DNA of 64,000 bases, from contig NZ_JAUOEL010000003.1 in the NCBI RefSeq assembly GCF_030540765.1, positions 620,001 to 684,000 of the forward strand, read 5' to 3'. The translations under genes were made by a program, and so were the position numbers. The notes under the pieces were generated by a model. It ran no database searches, was not told the DNA's origin, and saw only the letters and a list, made by a program, of their open reading frames with translations. The number at the start of each line of letters is the position of its first letter. The stretch's first letter is position 1. Origin of the DNA: Flavivirga jejuensis. GTDB lineage: Bacteria; Bacteroidota; Bacteroidia; Flavobacteriales; Flavobacteriaceae. This document shows positions 8,011 to 17,953 of this stretch, piece after piece.

Positions 8011-8730
8011 TTGAAATCACTAGTCTTCACATTAACCTTTATTTGTTTCCTATCACATTTAAATTGCCAAAATTTAACTGGGACTCAACTTCTTGAAAAA
8101 GCTATAACCTATCATGATATAAATGGAAATTGGTCTTCATTTAATGAGATATTGAATGTGACTATGGAAACACCTAATAAGTCGCCCAGAAATAGTAATA
8201 TTATCATAAATTTACCTGAGGACTATTTTCAAGTTATTGCAACCAAAGACTCAGTAACTACCAGATATACTATTAATAAAGACAACTGCTATTTTTCTTT
8301 AAATAATTCAACAAATATTTCGGAAGAAAACATAAAAAAATATGGTCTTAGTTGTAAACGTGCTAAACTTTACAAAAACTATTATACATACCTATATGGT
8401 TTACCAATGAAATTAAAAGATCCTGGAACAATTATAGAGCAAAAGGTTGATAAGAAAGTCTTTAAAGGAAAAAACTATTTGGTTTTAAAGGTTTCTTATA
8501 AGGATGGTGTTGGAAGTGACCTTTGGTATTTTTACTTTAATCCAGAATCTTATGCCATGGAAGTTTATCAGTTTTTTAAAACTGATAAGAACGGGGAACA
8601 AATTAATGACTCTGGCGAATACATTATATTAACTGAAGAAAAGGTTATTAACGATATTAGAATACCCAAAAACAGAGCTTGGTATTATAACAAGGATAAT
8701 ACGTATTTAGGAACAGATATTTTAAAATAA
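8011..8730 (+). CDS. Secreted DUF6503-like protein
   Basis: 239 residues if translation starts at the TTG at 8011, which gives a signal peptide of MKSLVFTLTFICFLSHLNCQ type; no ATG is available near the N terminus. The mature protein begins with LTGTQLLEKAITYHD and has LNVTME, DYFQV, YGLPMKLKDPG, KGKNYLVLKVSY and DLWYFYFNPES, a pattern seen in a family of uncharacterised Bacteroidota secreted proteins with an LolA-like fold in outline. No catalytic motif is visible. It stands alone between the Pit terminator and a convergent DinB gene. Family naming is from memory of motifs. Confidence 0.65.
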   Translation: MKSLVFTLTFICFLSHLNCQNLTGTQLLEKAITYHDINGNWSSFNEILNVTMETPNKSPRNSNIIINLPEDYFQVIATKDSVTTRYTINKDNCYFSLNNSTNISEENIKKYGLSCKRAKLYKNYYTYLYGLPMKLKDPGTIIEQKVDKKVFKGKNYLVLKVSYKDGVGSDLWYFYFNPESYAMEVYQFFKTDKNGEQINDSGEYIILTEEKVINDIRIPKNRAWYYNKDNTYLGTDILK

Positions 8731-8833
8731 GAAATAATTTTAGATTCTTCTAGTCGTTACTCCTTGTCTGACCAACAGCTCAATGTCATTGAGTTGAACA
8801 ACGGCAGAGCTTCTTGATAACAGTCACACTTAT

Positions 8834-9280
8834 TCAAAGGCGAATTATTTGCTCTAAATGATGCTCTAAATGGTCTACATAATCTTTAATTAGAAATCTT
8901 AAATCGGATATTCCTCCATCATTGATCTCTATTTTATAACTAAGCGTGTCTTCTGTTTGTTGATTTATCAAACTCAATATTCTATTATTGATTGCTAACC
9001 ATAAACTAGTAATTTCTTTTAATTCGGCATTTTGATAATCATTCGCTTTTACCAATTCGTTCTGCTTATAGGGTCTTATTTTATAAGGTTTATTTTCAGT
9101 TTGAATTTCGGTAAACCGTTGTAGGTTATTAATTCCAGAGTCTATAAGATGTCCCAAAATCTCTTTTTTTGACCACTTCCCTGGTGATAATTTTTGAGTC
9201 AATTCTATTTCGGAAGATTGCGATAAACAGTCTAACCCTTTATCCATTAAGCTTTCTAATTTATAAACTGTTTCTTTCAT
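8834..9280 (-). CDS. DinB superfamily protein
   Basis: 148 residues, ATG start. The four-helix DinB/YfiT layout is visible: SPGKWSKKEILGHLIDSG near residue 33 and DYVDHLEHHLEQI at the C terminus supply the His residues that form the metal site of this superfamily. Members include thiol-dependent S-transferases (bacillithiol, mycothiol) and many with unknown substrates. The gene is monocistronic and its start lies 27 bases beyond the nrdA terminator hairpin. Exact substrate unknown. Confidence 0.75.
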   Translation of the reverse strand: MKETVYKLESLMDKGLDCLSQSSEIELTQKLSPGKWSKKEILGHLIDSGINNLQRFTEIQTENKPYKIRPYKQNELVKANDYQNAELKEITSLWLAINNRILSLINQQTEDTLSYKIEINDGGISDLRFLIKDYVDHLEHHLEQIIRL

Positions 9281-9306
9281 TTTATTTACAATTTATTATA
9301 TAAACA

Positions 9307-9334
9307 AGAAAGCACTCTTTTCAGAGTGCTTTCT
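9307..9334 (-). terminator. Terminator of nrdBA
   Basis: A perfect 12-bp stem (AGAAAGCACTCT with AGAGTGCTTTCT) and 4-base loop lies 28 bases past the nrdA stop; on the minus strand it runs into TTGTTTATA. Confidence 0.8.
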
Positions 9335-9361
9335 ACTTGATAAATATATTAAAATCTATTC

Positions 9362-11851
9362 TTAAGATCCACACATCAAGCAATCATCACCCTGTCCTGC
9401 TTTAGATTGCGCTATGAGCGCTTTCATTTCCTCTGCACTCATAGGCTCGACCTCTGGTGCATTTTGTTTAGCAAATTTAGCCGCATTTTTAGCTGCTACA
9501 CGTTTCTTTTTTGTTTCTTCTTTCAAATCAACTTGATCATCTACTACTTCAACAACTTCTGCTGCTGTAGGCTCTTCTTTTTTGGTTGTTTTTAAAGTAA
9601 ACTTAATAGCATCAACGGCACTCTTTGTACGCAAGTAATACATACCTGTTTTTAAACCGCTTTTCCATGCGTAAAAATGCATGGATGTTAGTTTAGCCAT
9701 CGTAGCTCCTTCTAAGAATAAGTTAAGTGATTGTGACTGATCTATAAAGTAACCTCTTTGACGAGACATATCTATAATATCTTTCATACTTAATTCCCAA
9801 ACTGTTTTATAAAGGTCTTTAATATCTTGAGGAATGATGTCAATATCTTGTACCGAACCATTGGCTCTCATGATATCTTGTTTTAAACTTTCATTCCAAA
9901 GACCAAGATCAACAAGGTCTTCCAATAAATGTTTATTCACAATAATAAACTCCCCAGATAACACACGGCGCGTATATATGTTAGAAGTATAAGGCTCGAA
10001 ACACTCATTATTACCAAGAATTTGAGATGTTGATGCTGTTGGCATAGGTGCTACTAATAACGAGTTACGCACACCATTTTTAAGCACTTGTTTACGTAAT
10101 TTCTCCCAATCCCAGTTACCACTTAATTCTTCGTCTTTTAAATTCCATAAGTTGTGTTGGAACTTCCCTTTGCTTATTGGAGACCCTTCATAGGTTTCGT
10201 AAGGGCCAAACTCTTTTGATTCCTCCATACTTGCAGTAACCGCTGCATAGTAAAGTGTTTCAAAAATATCTTGATTTAATTTTTTAGCAGCATCACTTGT
10301 AAAAGGCATGCGTAATTGAATAAACGTATCGGCTAAACCTTGTACGCCTAATCCAATTGGTCGGTGCTTTAAATTTGAATATTCTGCTTCAACAACAGGA
10401 TAGTAATTCCTATCAATAACTCTGTTTAAGTTTTTAGTAACGCGTTTTGTAATGCGGAATAATTCTTTATGATCAAATTCCCCATTTTTAACAAACATTG
10501 GTAATGCAATAGATGCTAAGTTACATACCGCCACCTCATTTGGAGCTGTATACTCCATAATTTCAGTACATAAATTTGAAGAACGAATGGTTCCTATATT
10601 TTGCTGATTAGATTTACGATTTGCCGCATCTTTATATAGCATATACGGGGTGCCCGTTTCAATTTGAGATTCTAATATTTTTTCCCAAAGTTCACGTGCT
10701 TTAATTGTTTTACGACCTTTACCTTCGGCTTCATATTTTAGGTATAAGGCTTCAAATTCTTCACTATGAGACTCATCCATTCCAGGACATTCATTAGGGC
10801 ACATTAGCGTCCAATCGCCATTTTCTTCAACACGCTTCATAAATAAATCTGAAATCCACATCGCATAAAATAAATCACGTGCACGCATTTCTTCTTTACC
10901 GTGGTTTTTCTTTAAATCTAAGAAATCAAAAATATCGGCATGCCAAGTTTCTAAATAAATAGCGAAACTTCCTTTACGTTTTCCGCCACCTTGATCTACA
11001 TAACGAGCTGTATCATTAAACACACGAAGCATAGGTACAATACCATTACTAGTCCCGTTGGTGCCTGCAATATAACTACCTGTAGCACGAACATTGTGCA
11101 TAGCCAGACCAATACCTCCTGCAGATTGTGAAATTTTGGCTGTTTGTTTTAAAGTGTCATAAATACCATCGATACTATCTTCTTTCATAGTTAAAAGAAA
11201 ACAAGACGACATTTGCGGTTTTGGTGTACCCGCATTAAATAATGTTGGTGTAGCGTGTGTAAAATATTTTTTAGACATGAGTTCGTAAGTCTCAATAGCA
11301 GCATCTAAATCATTTAAATGAATTCCTATTGAAACACGCATAAGCATATGCTGAGGACGTTCTGCAATTTCCCCATTCAATTTTAAAAGGTATGAACGCT
11401 CTAGTGTTTTAAAACCAAAATAATCGTAACCAAAATCGCGGTTATATATAATGGTAGAATCAAGACGTTCTTTATTCGCCATAATTACTTCGTATACATC
11501 GTCTGCTAAAAGTGGCGCGTCTTTACCTGTTCTTGGATTTACATATTTATGTAAATCTTCCATAACATCACTAAAGGTCTTTTTGGTGTTTTTATGTAAG
11601 TTAGAAACCGAAATACGTGCAGCTAACCGTGCATAATCTGGATGTGCTGTCGTCATAGTTGCAGCAATTTCTGCTGCAAGATTATCAAGTTCGCTTGTGG
11701 TAACACCGTCATACAATCCTTCAATAACACGCATGGTTACTTTTAATGGATCTACTAATTCGTTTAATCCATAACATAGTTTTCTCACTCTAGCAGTGAT
11801 TTTGTCGAACATGATTTGCTCTTTTCTTCCGTCTCTTTTTACTACATACAT
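9362..11851 (-). CDS. nrdA: Ribonucleoside-diphosphate reductase, class I large subunit
   Basis: 829 residues. An ATP-cone occupies about 1-90 ([18 protein letters not shown]), the site of allosteric on/off control by dATP. Catalytic residues are readable: Cys in QMSSCFLL (~217), the Asn-Cys-Glu triad in [11 protein letters not shown] (~427-431), the partner Cys in EVAVCNLAS (~444), the Tyr pair in KTGMYYLRT (~735) and the C-terminal CLMCGS redox pair (824, 827) that is re-reduced by thioredoxin or glutaredoxin. It makes deoxynucleotides with NrdB, whose gene is 215 bases upstream on the same strand. The region before CLMCGS is an Ala/Lys/Glu-rich flexible arm, as expected. Confidence 0.97.
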   Translation of the reverse strand: MYVVKRDGRKEQIMFDKITARVRKLCYGLNELVDPLKVTMRVIEGLYDGVTTSELDNLAAEIAATMTTAHPDYARLAARISVSNLHKNTKKTFSDVMEDLHKYVNPRTGKDAPLLADDVYEVIMANKERLDSTIIYNRDFGYDYFGFKTLERSYLLKLNGEIAERPQHMLMRVSIGIHLNDLDAAIETYELMSKKYFTHATPTLFNAGTPKPQMSSCFLLTMKEDSIDGIYDTLKQTAKISQSAGGIGLAMHNVRATGSYIAGTNGTSNGIVPMLRVFNDTARYVDQGGGKRKGSFAIYLETWHADIFDFLDLKKNHGKEEMRARDLFYAMWISDLFMKRVEENGDWTLMCPNECPGMDESHSEEFEALYLKYEAEGKGRKTIKARELWEKILESQIETGTPYMLYKDAANRKSNQQNIGTIRSSNLCTEIMEYTAPNEVAVCNLASIALPMFVKNGEFDHKELFRITKRVTKNLNRVIDRNYYPVVEAEYSNLKHRPIGLGVQGLADTFIQLRMPFTSDAAKKLNQDIFETLYYAAVTASMEESKEFGPYETYEGSPISKGKFQHNLWNLKDEELSGNWDWEKLRKQVLKNGVRNSLLVAPMPTASTSQILGNNECFEPYTSNIYTRRVLSGEFIIVNKHLLEDLVDLGLWNESLKQDIMRANGSVQDIDIIPQDIKDLYKTVWELSMKDIIDMSRQRGYFIDQSQSLNLFLEGATMAKLTSMHFYAWKSGLKTGMYYLRTKSAVDAIKFTLKTTKKEEPTAAEVVEVVDDQVDLKEETKKKRVAAKNAAKFAKQNAPEVEPMSAEEMKALIAQSKAGQGDDCLMCGS

Positions 11852-12066
11852 ATTTATTACACTTTTTAGATTTTCTGATACACCTTCAGAAAAATGGTTA
11901 GTCTGTTACTCTAAAATTTAGTTCTAATGATTAATTAGACAAAACTCAGTTACTCCGTTACTCCGTTTACTACAATAAAAGGTTGGTTCTTAATTTCCCA
12001 TATTATGGAAATATCATTCTAATTGAATTTTCAAAAAAAAAAGCTCTTTAAAAACTAGGGGCTCAA

Positions 12067-13047
12067 TTAAAAATCGGCGTCAAAACTGAATTTATCTTCA
12101 TCCTCTTCTTTATTAAGGACACCCGCTTTTTGATATTCGGACACCCGTTTCTCAAAGAAATTAGTTTTTCCTTGTAACGAAATCATATCCATAAAATCAA
12201 ATGGGTTTGCTGTATTGTATTCTTTATCGCAACCTAATTCAAATAACAATCTATCGGTTACAAATTCTAAGTATTGTGACATTAAAACAGCATTCATACC
12301 AATCAAACTAGCTGGTAATGACTCTGTTATAAATTCACGTTCAATATCTAAAGCATCTACTAGTATTTCTCTAATACGAGCTTTTGGAACTTTATTTATT
12401 AAATGTTCATTATGTAAGTGTACTGCAAAATCACAGTGTACACCTTCATCACGAGAGATTAGCTCATTAGAAAACGTTAAACCTGGCATTAACCCTCTTT
12501 TCTTTAACCAGAAAATAGAACAAAACGCTCCAGAAAAGAAAATCCCTTCTACGGCAGCAAAAGCGATTAAACGCTCTGCAAAACTTGGCGAATCAATCCA
12601 TTTTAAAGCCCAATCTGCTTTCTTTTTAATAGCAGGAAAATTTTCAATAGCATTAAATAGCAAATCTTTTTCATTTTCGTCTTTTACGTAGGTATCTATT
12701 AAAAGCGAATAGGTTTCACTATGAATATTTTCCATCATAATTTGAAATCCATAAAAGAATTTTGCCTCGCTATACTGTACTTCGTTAACAAAATTCTCAG
12801 CTAAATTTTCGTTTACAATACCATCACTTGCAGCAAAAAATGCCAAAATGTGTTTTATAAAATAACGCTCATCATCATTTAGCTTTGTAGACCAATCTGT
12901 AAGATCTTGATGTAAATCAATTTCTTCTGCTGTCCAAAAACTAGCCTCCGATTTTTTATACCACTCCCAAATATCGTGGTGTTGAATTGGAAAAATAACA
13001 AATCGGTCTTTGTTTTCTTGCAGAATCGGTTCTATGGACTGAGACAT
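12067..13047 (-). CDS. nrdB: Ribonucleoside-diphosphate reductase, class I small subunit
   Basis: 326 residues. Di-iron ligands are visible: Asp44 in TAEEIDL, Glu106 and His109 in ENIHSETY, a Glu in AVEGIFF, and Glu and His in SRDEGVHC. Tyr113 in the same ENIHSETY motif is the radical tyrosine, so this is a Tyr-radical enzyme and not a Mn/Fe variant lacking Tyr. The C-terminal tail ends FSFDADF, very like the eukaryotic R2 tail that docks on R1, matching the NrdA clade found here. nrdB is first in the operon; the 215-bp gap to nrdA holds two tandem GTTACTCC units (11949-11964) of unknown meaning. Confidence 0.97.
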   Translation of the reverse strand: MSQSIEPILQENKDRFVIFPIQHHDIWEWYKKSEASFWTAEEIDLHQDLTDWSTKLNDDERYFIKHILAFFAASDGIVNENLAENFVNEVQYSEAKFFYGFQIMMENIHSETYSLLIDTYVKDENEKDLLFNAIENFPAIKKKADWALKWIDSPSFAERLIAFAAVEGIFFSGAFCSIFWLKKRGLMPGLTFSNELISRDEGVHCDFAVHLHNEHLINKVPKARIREILVDALDIEREFITESLPASLIGMNAVLMSQYLEFVTDRLLFELGCDKEYNTANPFDFMDMISLQGKTNFFEKRVSEYQKAGVLNKEEDEDKFSFDADF

Positions 13048-13339
13048 TGTTTTTTTTAAATTTTATAAAATATTGGACGAAAATAGCATTCGATTTGGGA
13101 GTAACAAAGAACGAAAAATGTAGCGATAAAAGAAAGGCATAGTTATAAACATTGTCAACAAGTTTTTAACAAAACTAAACAAATTTATGTTTTTAAGGAA
13201 AACTTTGACAAGTTATAAGTTGCTTATTATCAGTGTTTTATATTTAACAGAATTCGCTCAACCCCTATAGAGTAAGGGTTCTTTGTTTGCAAAAATTACA
13301 AACAAATAAGTGTTCCATTTTAAAAATAAAAAGAAATTT

Positions 13340-13912
13340 TTATTCATTTTTTTTGGAATCTGCTACCTTTTCTAATTCCATATACCAATCTTCTCCAAAT
13401 TTTCTAATTAAGGCTTCTTTTACAAATTTATAGATAGGTATTTGCAATTCTTTACCTAATGCACAAGCATCGTCGCAAATTTGCCATTTATGATAATTTA
13501 CTGCTGAAAATTCACTATAATTTTGAACTCTTATTGGGTATAAATGACAAGATACTGGTTTTTTCCAAGAAATTTCGCCTTGGTTGTGAGCTTCTTCTAT
13601 ACCACAAAGGGCTACTTTTTTTTCATCAAAAATAACATACGCACAATCTGCTCCATTAATTAAAGGGGTTTCTAATTCGCCTTCTTGGGTCGTTATATAT
13701 GTTCCTTGAGATTCAATAGCCTCTACACCTTCTTTACGTAAAAAAGGCTTTACCTTAGGGTATATATCTTCAAGTATTTTAACCTCATCGGCCTCCAGAG
13801 GAGCTCCTGCATCCCCATCTACACAACACGCCCCTTTACATGCCGAAAGATTACACATAAAATCTTTCTCTATAATATCTTCAGATACGATGGTTTTTCC
13901 TAATTGAAACAT
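13340..13912 (-). CDS. DUF3109 cysteine-rich protein
   Basis: 190 residues, ATG start. Eight or more cysteines sit in conserved groups: MCNLSACKGACC near residue 19-30, DCAYVIF, LCGIEEAH, KPVSCHLYPIRV and ICDDACALG. This is the DUF3109 pattern, related to YkgJ-type zinc/iron cluster proteins. A bound metal centre is likely; the reaction is unknown. It is transcribed away from the MarC gene with a 90-bp shared upstream region. Confidence 0.85.
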   Translation of the reverse strand: MFQLGKTIVSEDIIEKDFMCNLSACKGACCVDGDAGAPLEADEVKILEDIYPKVKPFLRKEGVEAIESQGTYITTQEGELETPLINGADCAYVIFDEKKVALCGIEEAHNQGEISWKKPVSCHLYPIRVQNYSEFSAVNYHKWQICDDACALGKELQIPIYKFVKEALIRKFGEDWYMELEKVADSKKNE

Positions 13913-14002
13913 TAGGCAAAAATAGACAATCTTTAGAATTATTTAATGCAATAATTTCGTATTTAATACCGAACTTTGCCTACAAATTTAATAACCAAAA
14001 AA

Positions 14003-14590
14003 ATGCAATTAAACTTTAAAGAAATCTTTACGGCTTTTATGGTGTTATTTGCCGTTATAGATATTATTGGAAGCATTCCAATAATTATAGATTTACGAAA
14101 AAAAGCGGGTCATATACAAAGCGAAAAGGCTTCTATAATCGCTGGTATTATATTAATTCTATTTTTATTTTTAGGAAAAAGCATTTTAAACCTTATTGGT
14201 ATTGATGTAAATTCTTTTGCTGTAGCTGGCGCTTTTATTTTGTTTTTTATTGCTTTAGAAATGATCTTAGGTATTACGTTATACAAACAAGAAGAAAGCA
14301 ACGCTTTGACTACCGCTGTATTCCCTATAGCTTTTCCATTAATTGCGGGGCCTGGTAGTTTAACCACCTTATTATCGTTAAGAGCTGAATTTAGAACAGA
14401 AAACATTGTTGTTGCTGTAATAATGAATGTTATTATTATCTTTATAGTGCTTAAAACATCTGCTAAAATAGAACGCCTCATTGGGCAGAACGGTATCAAT
14501 ATAATACGTAAAGTATTTGGTGTTATATTATTAGCTATTGCTGTTAAATTGTTTGCTCATAATATTAAAGCGTTGTTTGAAATCACATAA
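14003..14590 (+). CDS. MarC family integral membrane protein
   Basis: 195 residues from the ATG at 14003; an upstream TTG at 13976 would add nine residues with no support. Six hydrophobic segments are evident, including FTAFMVLFAVIDIIGSIPIII and FPIAFPLIAGPGSLTTLLSL; the Pro-Leu-Ile-Ala-Gly-Pro-Gly motif is characteristic of the MarC/UPF0056 family. Despite the name, MarC is not an established drug exporter; its substrate is unknown. It heads a three-gene run with the small membrane protein and oxidoreductase that follow. Confidence 0.88.
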   Translation: MQLNFKEIFTAFMVLFAVIDIIGSIPIIIDLRKKAGHIQSEKASIIAGIILILFLFLGKSILNLIGIDVNSFAVAGAFILFFIALEMILGITLYKQEESNALTTAVFPIAFPLIAGPGSLTTLLSLRAEFRTENIVVAVIMNVIIIFIVLKTSAKIERLIGQNGINIIRKVFGVILLAIAVKLFAHNIKALFEIT

Positions 14591-14602
14591 AAAAATTTTA
14601 GA

Positions 14603-14806
14603 ATGAAATATTTAACTATTATTATAAGTATCATCGCATTGGGGCTAATGATTTTTAACTTTACAAAAGTAGATTTTAGTGCGCCTTTTAAAGATGATAG
14701 CTTAATTGCTTTAATTACGATTATAGCTTCTCTTTGTGTTATCCTTATGATGCTTATTTTAAGAACATCTAAGCGTATTGAGCAAAAAGTAAAAGAACGC
14801 AACTAA
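14603..14806 (+). CDS. Small two-helix membrane protein
   Basis: 67 residues with two transmembrane helices (about 4-20 and 34-53) and a basic C-terminal tail (RTSKRIEQKVKERN). It begins 12 bases after the MarC stop, and its TAA overlaps the next ATG (TAATG), so it is translated as part of the operon. No family function known. Confidence 0.8.
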   Translation: MKYLTIIISIIALGLMIFNFTKVDFSAPFKDDSLIALITIIASLCVILMMLILRTSKRIEQKVKERN

Positions 14807-15411
14807 TGTACGATGCTCTCATTATTGGTGGCGGTGCTGCGGGTTTATCTTGTGCTTTGGTTTTAGGATCTGCCAAAAACAAGCCTTTTGCCATGGACAA
14901 ACGTATTGGTATTATTGCGCATCAAAAAACATCACATCTTCAAACGGCTTTATTTAATAATGTATTAGGTTTAGCACCCGAAACTACGGGAGCTTCTATT
15001 TTAGAAAGTGGAAAAAAGCAGTTAATAGATTTATACCCGCATGTTGATCTTATTGAAGATGAAAAGGTTTTAGAGTTATCGAAACCTGGAGACTCTTTTA
15101 ATATAAGAACTAATAAAAACAGTTATACAGCAAAAATTGTTGTCGTTGCTGTAGGTTATACAAACTTAATGACGATTAAAGGACTGGAACATTATATGGA
15201 GCCACACCCAAGAACTCCTATTGAAAAAAATCGTATTTGGTTAAAGAACAATGATCACTTAATTGAAGAAAACTTATATGTTGCTGGCACACTTGCTGGA
15301 TGGCGCAGTCAGTTTGCGATAGCCTCTGGTAGTGGCGCACATGTAGCTACCGATATTTTAACCCTTTGGAACAACGGGAAGCATACCAAGGTACACGATA
15401 AGGTAGAATAA
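14806..15411 (+). CDS. FAD-dependent thioredoxin-reductase-like oxidoreductase
   Basis: 201 residues. The N terminus has the Rossmann FAD motif ALIIGGGAAGLS; IVVVAVGYTNL and LYVAGTLAGWRSQFAIASGSG give the second FAD-contact region. It is short compared with thioredoxin reductase (~310): the NADPH domain and the CxxC redox pair are missing. It may be a self-contained FAD protein of unknown electron partner. The one-base overlap with the upstream stop indicates translational coupling. Confidence 0.78.
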   Translation: MYDALIIGGGAAGLSCALVLGSAKNKPFAMDKRIGIIAHQKTSHLQTALFNNVLGLAPETTGASILESGKKQLIDLYPHVDLIEDEKVLELSKPGDSFNIRTNKNSYTAKIVVVAVGYTNLMTIKGLEHYMEPHPRTPIEKNRIWLKNNDHLIEENLYVAGTLAGWRSQFAIASGSGAHVATDILTLWNNGKHTKVHDKVE

Positions 15412-15413
15412 AA

Positions 15414-15566
15414 TTAATCTTTAGCTTCAAATCTGGCTCTAAAAACCAATCTTAATGACATTGAACTGGCGGTAGCATCAGATTTATTAATTGAAACTGT
15501 TTCATCTGAAGCTGTATACATATCAATTACATTATCTTTTTTCCTAAAACTACTTATGTAAAAGGA
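15414..15566 (-). pseudogene. C-terminal remnant of an unidentified protein
   Basis: In the 350-bp gap after the oxidoreductase, the minus strand is open for 50 codons and ends in a protein-like C terminus (DATASSMSLRLVFRARFEAKD). There is no plausible start with a signal or domain upstream, only an internal Met, and a stop precedes it. The alternating hydrophobic pattern resembles the last strands of a barrel or a beta-sandwich. I read it as the surviving end of a deleted gene. The rest of the gap (15567-15761) shows nothing I can name. Confidence 0.3.
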
Positions 15567-15761
15567 TCATAAAAATTAAAAAAGGCATTATCATATTTTC
15601 TTTAGAACCTTAGGAATATGGGTGTGTTATTATTTTATTTGAATCTTTAATATTACTAACACTATCACACACCCTTTTCCAAGGGTATGAAGTTTTGCCC
15701 CTTCCTAACCTTTGCTTTAAGTATTCTATCCTACTTAAAACATCTTCAATTTAACAGCTTT

Positions 15762-16451
15762 TTATTCTAAATCAGTTTTAAATCTATTATAAACTCTTTC
15801 TGCCATTACATTAAGAATATCTTTTTTACTTAATGTATTTTCAAAAGGAAACAGTCCATACACTCTATCTCCATAACTTATTTCATCAGGAAGGCTATTA
15901 TCATTATAATCTAAAAAATTACGATCGGTGTATTTATCTGCAACAAAAAACGGCTTGCTTCCATCATAAAAAGCCATTGCTTGTATTGTATTTGCATCAT
16001 TTCCAACAGATTTTGACATATGTTCTGAAAATGAATTTCCTTCATATAACACATTTAAAAATAAAACTGCAAAGTTTTTATCCATAGCTGCATCAAATCG
16101 ATATAAACTATAATCAGATTCTTCAGGTTTTTTTAGTTTAAATTCAAAATCGGTAGATTTAATAAGTTTTGATTGGTCTTCATTCCAAGTTATTATTTCA
16201 TACTTTCCTTCTGGTATTCTTTTTATCACAAACTCATTAGGTTTTACAACCTCTTTTATATAATAAATTTTACTAGGTGTACCATCTTTGTTTATTAATT
16301 CGAATGTTACTAAGAGGTTTTTTGTCCCTGTATTTATAACTTCGAATGATTGCCTAGGACCTTTTTGATTTTCATCAATTTGACCTAAAACCATAGCAAT
16401 TATAAACAATATCAGTAAACCTCCGCATCCTATTTTAAATACTTTTTTCAT
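15762..16451 (-). CDS. Membrane-anchored protein of unknown function
   Basis: 229 residues, ATG start. The N terminus (MKKVFKIGCGGLLILFIIAMVLG) is a single hydrophobic anchor or signal; the Cys at 9 is not in a good lipobox position. The remainder is soluble, with beta-rich segments such as LLVTFELINKDG, IPEGKYEIITWNED and later YDGSKPFFVADKYTDRNFLDYND. I do not recognise the family. It is the last minus-strand gene before the all-plus accessory region, and its codon use looks like the core genes. Confidence 0.6.
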   Translation of the reverse strand: MKKVFKIGCGGLLILFIIAMVLGQIDENQKGPRQSFEVINTGTKNLLVTFELINKDGTPSKIYYIKEVVKPNEFVIKRIPEGKYEIITWNEDQSKLIKSTDFEFKLKKPEESDYSLYRFDAAMDKNFAVLFLNVLYEGNSFSEHMSKSVGNDANTIQAMAFYDGSKPFFVADKYTDRNFLDYNDNSLPDEISYGDRVYGLFPFENTLSKKDILNVMAERVYNRFKTDLE

Positions 16452-16627
16452 CTTTATTATTTTTTTGCAAAATTGGGGAATTCAAACATCAATAATTAGT
16501 CAAAATACATCACAAATCAGTCAATTTTGAAATAAATGAGATATTTTGTTAAAAAAACAAGATAAATATGAATCTATATAATAGAACTCATTTAAACTTT
16601 TTTTAGGACAAGACAGTCCCTACCACC

Positions 16628-16752
16628 GCAAATTTTTAACTTGTAACATTAGATTGGCTATCAAGAGTAATAAAAAAGTTTAAAAACATAAAAGATTTAC
16701 TAATTTAGTCACTCACATAACGGAAATATAGTTACCGTGGTAACTATATCCA
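16628..16752 (+). repeat. Cassette-type repeat, second family, copy 1
   Basis: Shares GCAAxTTTTTAACTTG, ATTAGATTG, AAGAGTAATAAAAAAG and GTCACTCACATAACGG with the copy at 19132-19220, in the same order, but has two extra insertions (a short A/T tract and the palindrome at 16726). It lies directly before the first cassette gene. Its end (ATAGTT) joins the cassette-specific inverted repeat at 16753. Confidence 0.65.
16726..16749. other. Perfect palindrome inside the repeat (possible empty cassette)
   Basis: ATATAGTTACC and GGTAACTATAT are an 11-bp perfect inverted repeat separated by two bases. The GTTACC...GGTAAC core equals the flanks of the cassette at 20639-22146 but with no gene between. 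Confidence 0.5.
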
Positions 16753-16777
16753 GTTGTTATAAGCAATCCCAATAAAT

Positions 16778-17260
16778 ATGAAATCGAAAAAAATATTCTT
16801 ATTAATGACAATTGGATTGATGTTGTTAATAGTTCAAAAATCTTATTCTCAAGAATCGAATTGCTACAAAAAATATACTTTTGAAGAGTTCTTAAAACTG
16901 AAGACTAAAAATGATTATGAGTATGTGAGAACCATATACAAAAAACTGATCTATCCTTATTCTGAAAAGGATTTTATTGACGAAGGTGTTGAGGGAATAG
17001 TAAAAGTGATTTTAATAAATAACGGAAAAGATGATTTCGAAATAATACCTGTTGAAAAAGTTAATAATTTTCATAAGGATGTAATTCACGCTATAACATT
17101 AACTAATAATCAATTCTTAAATGAAGATAACGAGAAATATATGACTGAATTCTCGATAAAACTCGATTTTGAACCGCACGAAAAGAGGAATAGAAAAAAC
17201 TATAACGTAATTCATTTGTTTGGTCATAAAACAAAGAGGAAAGAGAAAGTTATGAATTAA
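16778..17260 (+). CDS. Secreted TonB-C-terminal-domain-like protein
   Basis: 160 residues: a signal peptide (1-24, ending KSYSQ) then a domain whose IYPYSEKDFIDEGVEGIVKV, VILINNGKDDFEIIPVEKV and HKDVIHAITLTN follow the TonB C-terminal fold (YP..A...G.EG.V.V.F...). It lacks the membrane anchor and proline-rich linker of a real TonB, so it is a stand-alone secreted copy. Perfect 12-bp inverted repeats flank the gene (16753-16764 and 17267-17278), which marks it as one cassette. Role unknown. Confidence 0.6.
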   Translation: MKSKKIFLLMTIGLMLLIVQKSYSQESNCYKKYTFEEFLKLKTKNDYEYVRTIYKKLIYPYSEKDFIDEGVEGIVKVILINNGKDDFEIIPVEKVNNFHKDVIHAITLTNNQFLNEDNEKYMTEFSIKLDFEPHEKRNRKNYNVIHLFGHKTKRKEKVMN

Positions 17261-17266
17261 AGAAAA

Positions 17267-17458
17267 GCTTATAACAACACCTATGCGATAATGAGAGGTT
17301 TGGGTTTAACCGAAAGGTCATTGTCTATTTGGTTTGTCGCCAAAGATTTAAATTTAGTATTTTAGAAAAGATAAAAACAAAACATAAACTTTCGCTAAGT
17401 GATAGTTCGAAAACCAGTGATTTTCTGCTTCCGCACTACGCATAGCTAAACGTTAGAC
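17267..17458 (+). repeat. Intercassette repeat with imperfect inverted ends
   Basis: Starts with GCTTATAACAAC (complement of the sequence before the gene) and ends AAACGTTAGAC. CCTATGCG near the left end pairs with CGCATAG near the right end with extra unpaired bases, giving a long imperfect palindrome of ~190 bp. The interior is unlike the 125-bp family, so this is a separate repeat type. Confidence 0.5.
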
Positions 17459-17473
17459 ACAAACGAAAATAAT

Positions 17474-17566
17474 ATGGCAAATAGAATCTCAAAAATTCCA
17501 AATAATGTTCAAAATGAAGATTCTATTGCTTGGAAAAAATTATGTGAACTTGTGAACTTACTTTAA
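17474..17566 (+). pseudogene. Truncated gene start (30 codons)
   Basis: ATG begins MANRISKIPNNVQNEDSIAW and continues KKLCELVNLL before a stop. It starts 16 bases after a repeat end, exactly where a cassette gene should begin, but breaks off after 30 codons. It looks like the N terminus of a longer cytoplasmic protein whose remainder was deleted. Confidence 0.4.
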
Positions 17567-17576
17567 AAGCAATAAG

Positions 17577-17944
17577 ATGAGTATTGAAACTGATAAAAAC
17601 GATTTTAAAGCTTTATTAAAAAAATGGAGTTTGTTCGTCTTTCAAGTGGAAAAGCTAACGAAACCCGAGTCTATGATGCTCATTCAAAACTTAGTAGTAA
17701 AATAAAAACATACTACGATGAAAATAATCATAACGTTAAAACTCTTTTTTTTGACTCAAATGAGTCATTAACAATGGAATCCATCCGTGAAAATAATTCT
17801 GATGGAAATTGCATCAAATTATCTATATATCATGCTAAAGATAGAAAATTAGTTAGTCAAACTTTAAACACCTACGATAGTAATGGTAATTTAATCGAAG
17901 ATGAAATATGGAGTCATTTAATTCAACAATTAAATAAATCTTAA
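17577..17944 (+). pseudogene. Frameshifted hypothetical gene
   Basis: An ATG at 17577 opens MSIETDKNDFKALLKKW; at an A7 run (17613-17621) the frame must shift to continue into the 106-residue open frame MEFVRLSSGKANETRVYDAH... that ends at 17944. The second part has TYYDENNHNVKTLFFDSN and TYDSNGNLIEDEIW, reminiscent of YD-type beta repeats. Either the gene is broken at the homopolymer, or translation simply starts at 17624. No function assigned. Confidence 0.4.
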
Positions 17945-17953
17945 AAAACTAAG

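Noticed and set aside
8780-8796. CTCAATG/CATTGAG hairpin as a terminator between convergent genes
   Set aside because: No T-run on either side; too weak to annotate.
11949-11964. Tandem GTTACTCC units between nrdB and nrdA as an NrdR box
   Set aside because: They are direct, not inverted, repeats and do not resemble the NrdR consensus; no function can be supported.
13255-13285. AACCC...GGGTT hairpin upstream of nrdB as a terminator
   Set aside because: Short stem without a following T-run and no gene ending there.
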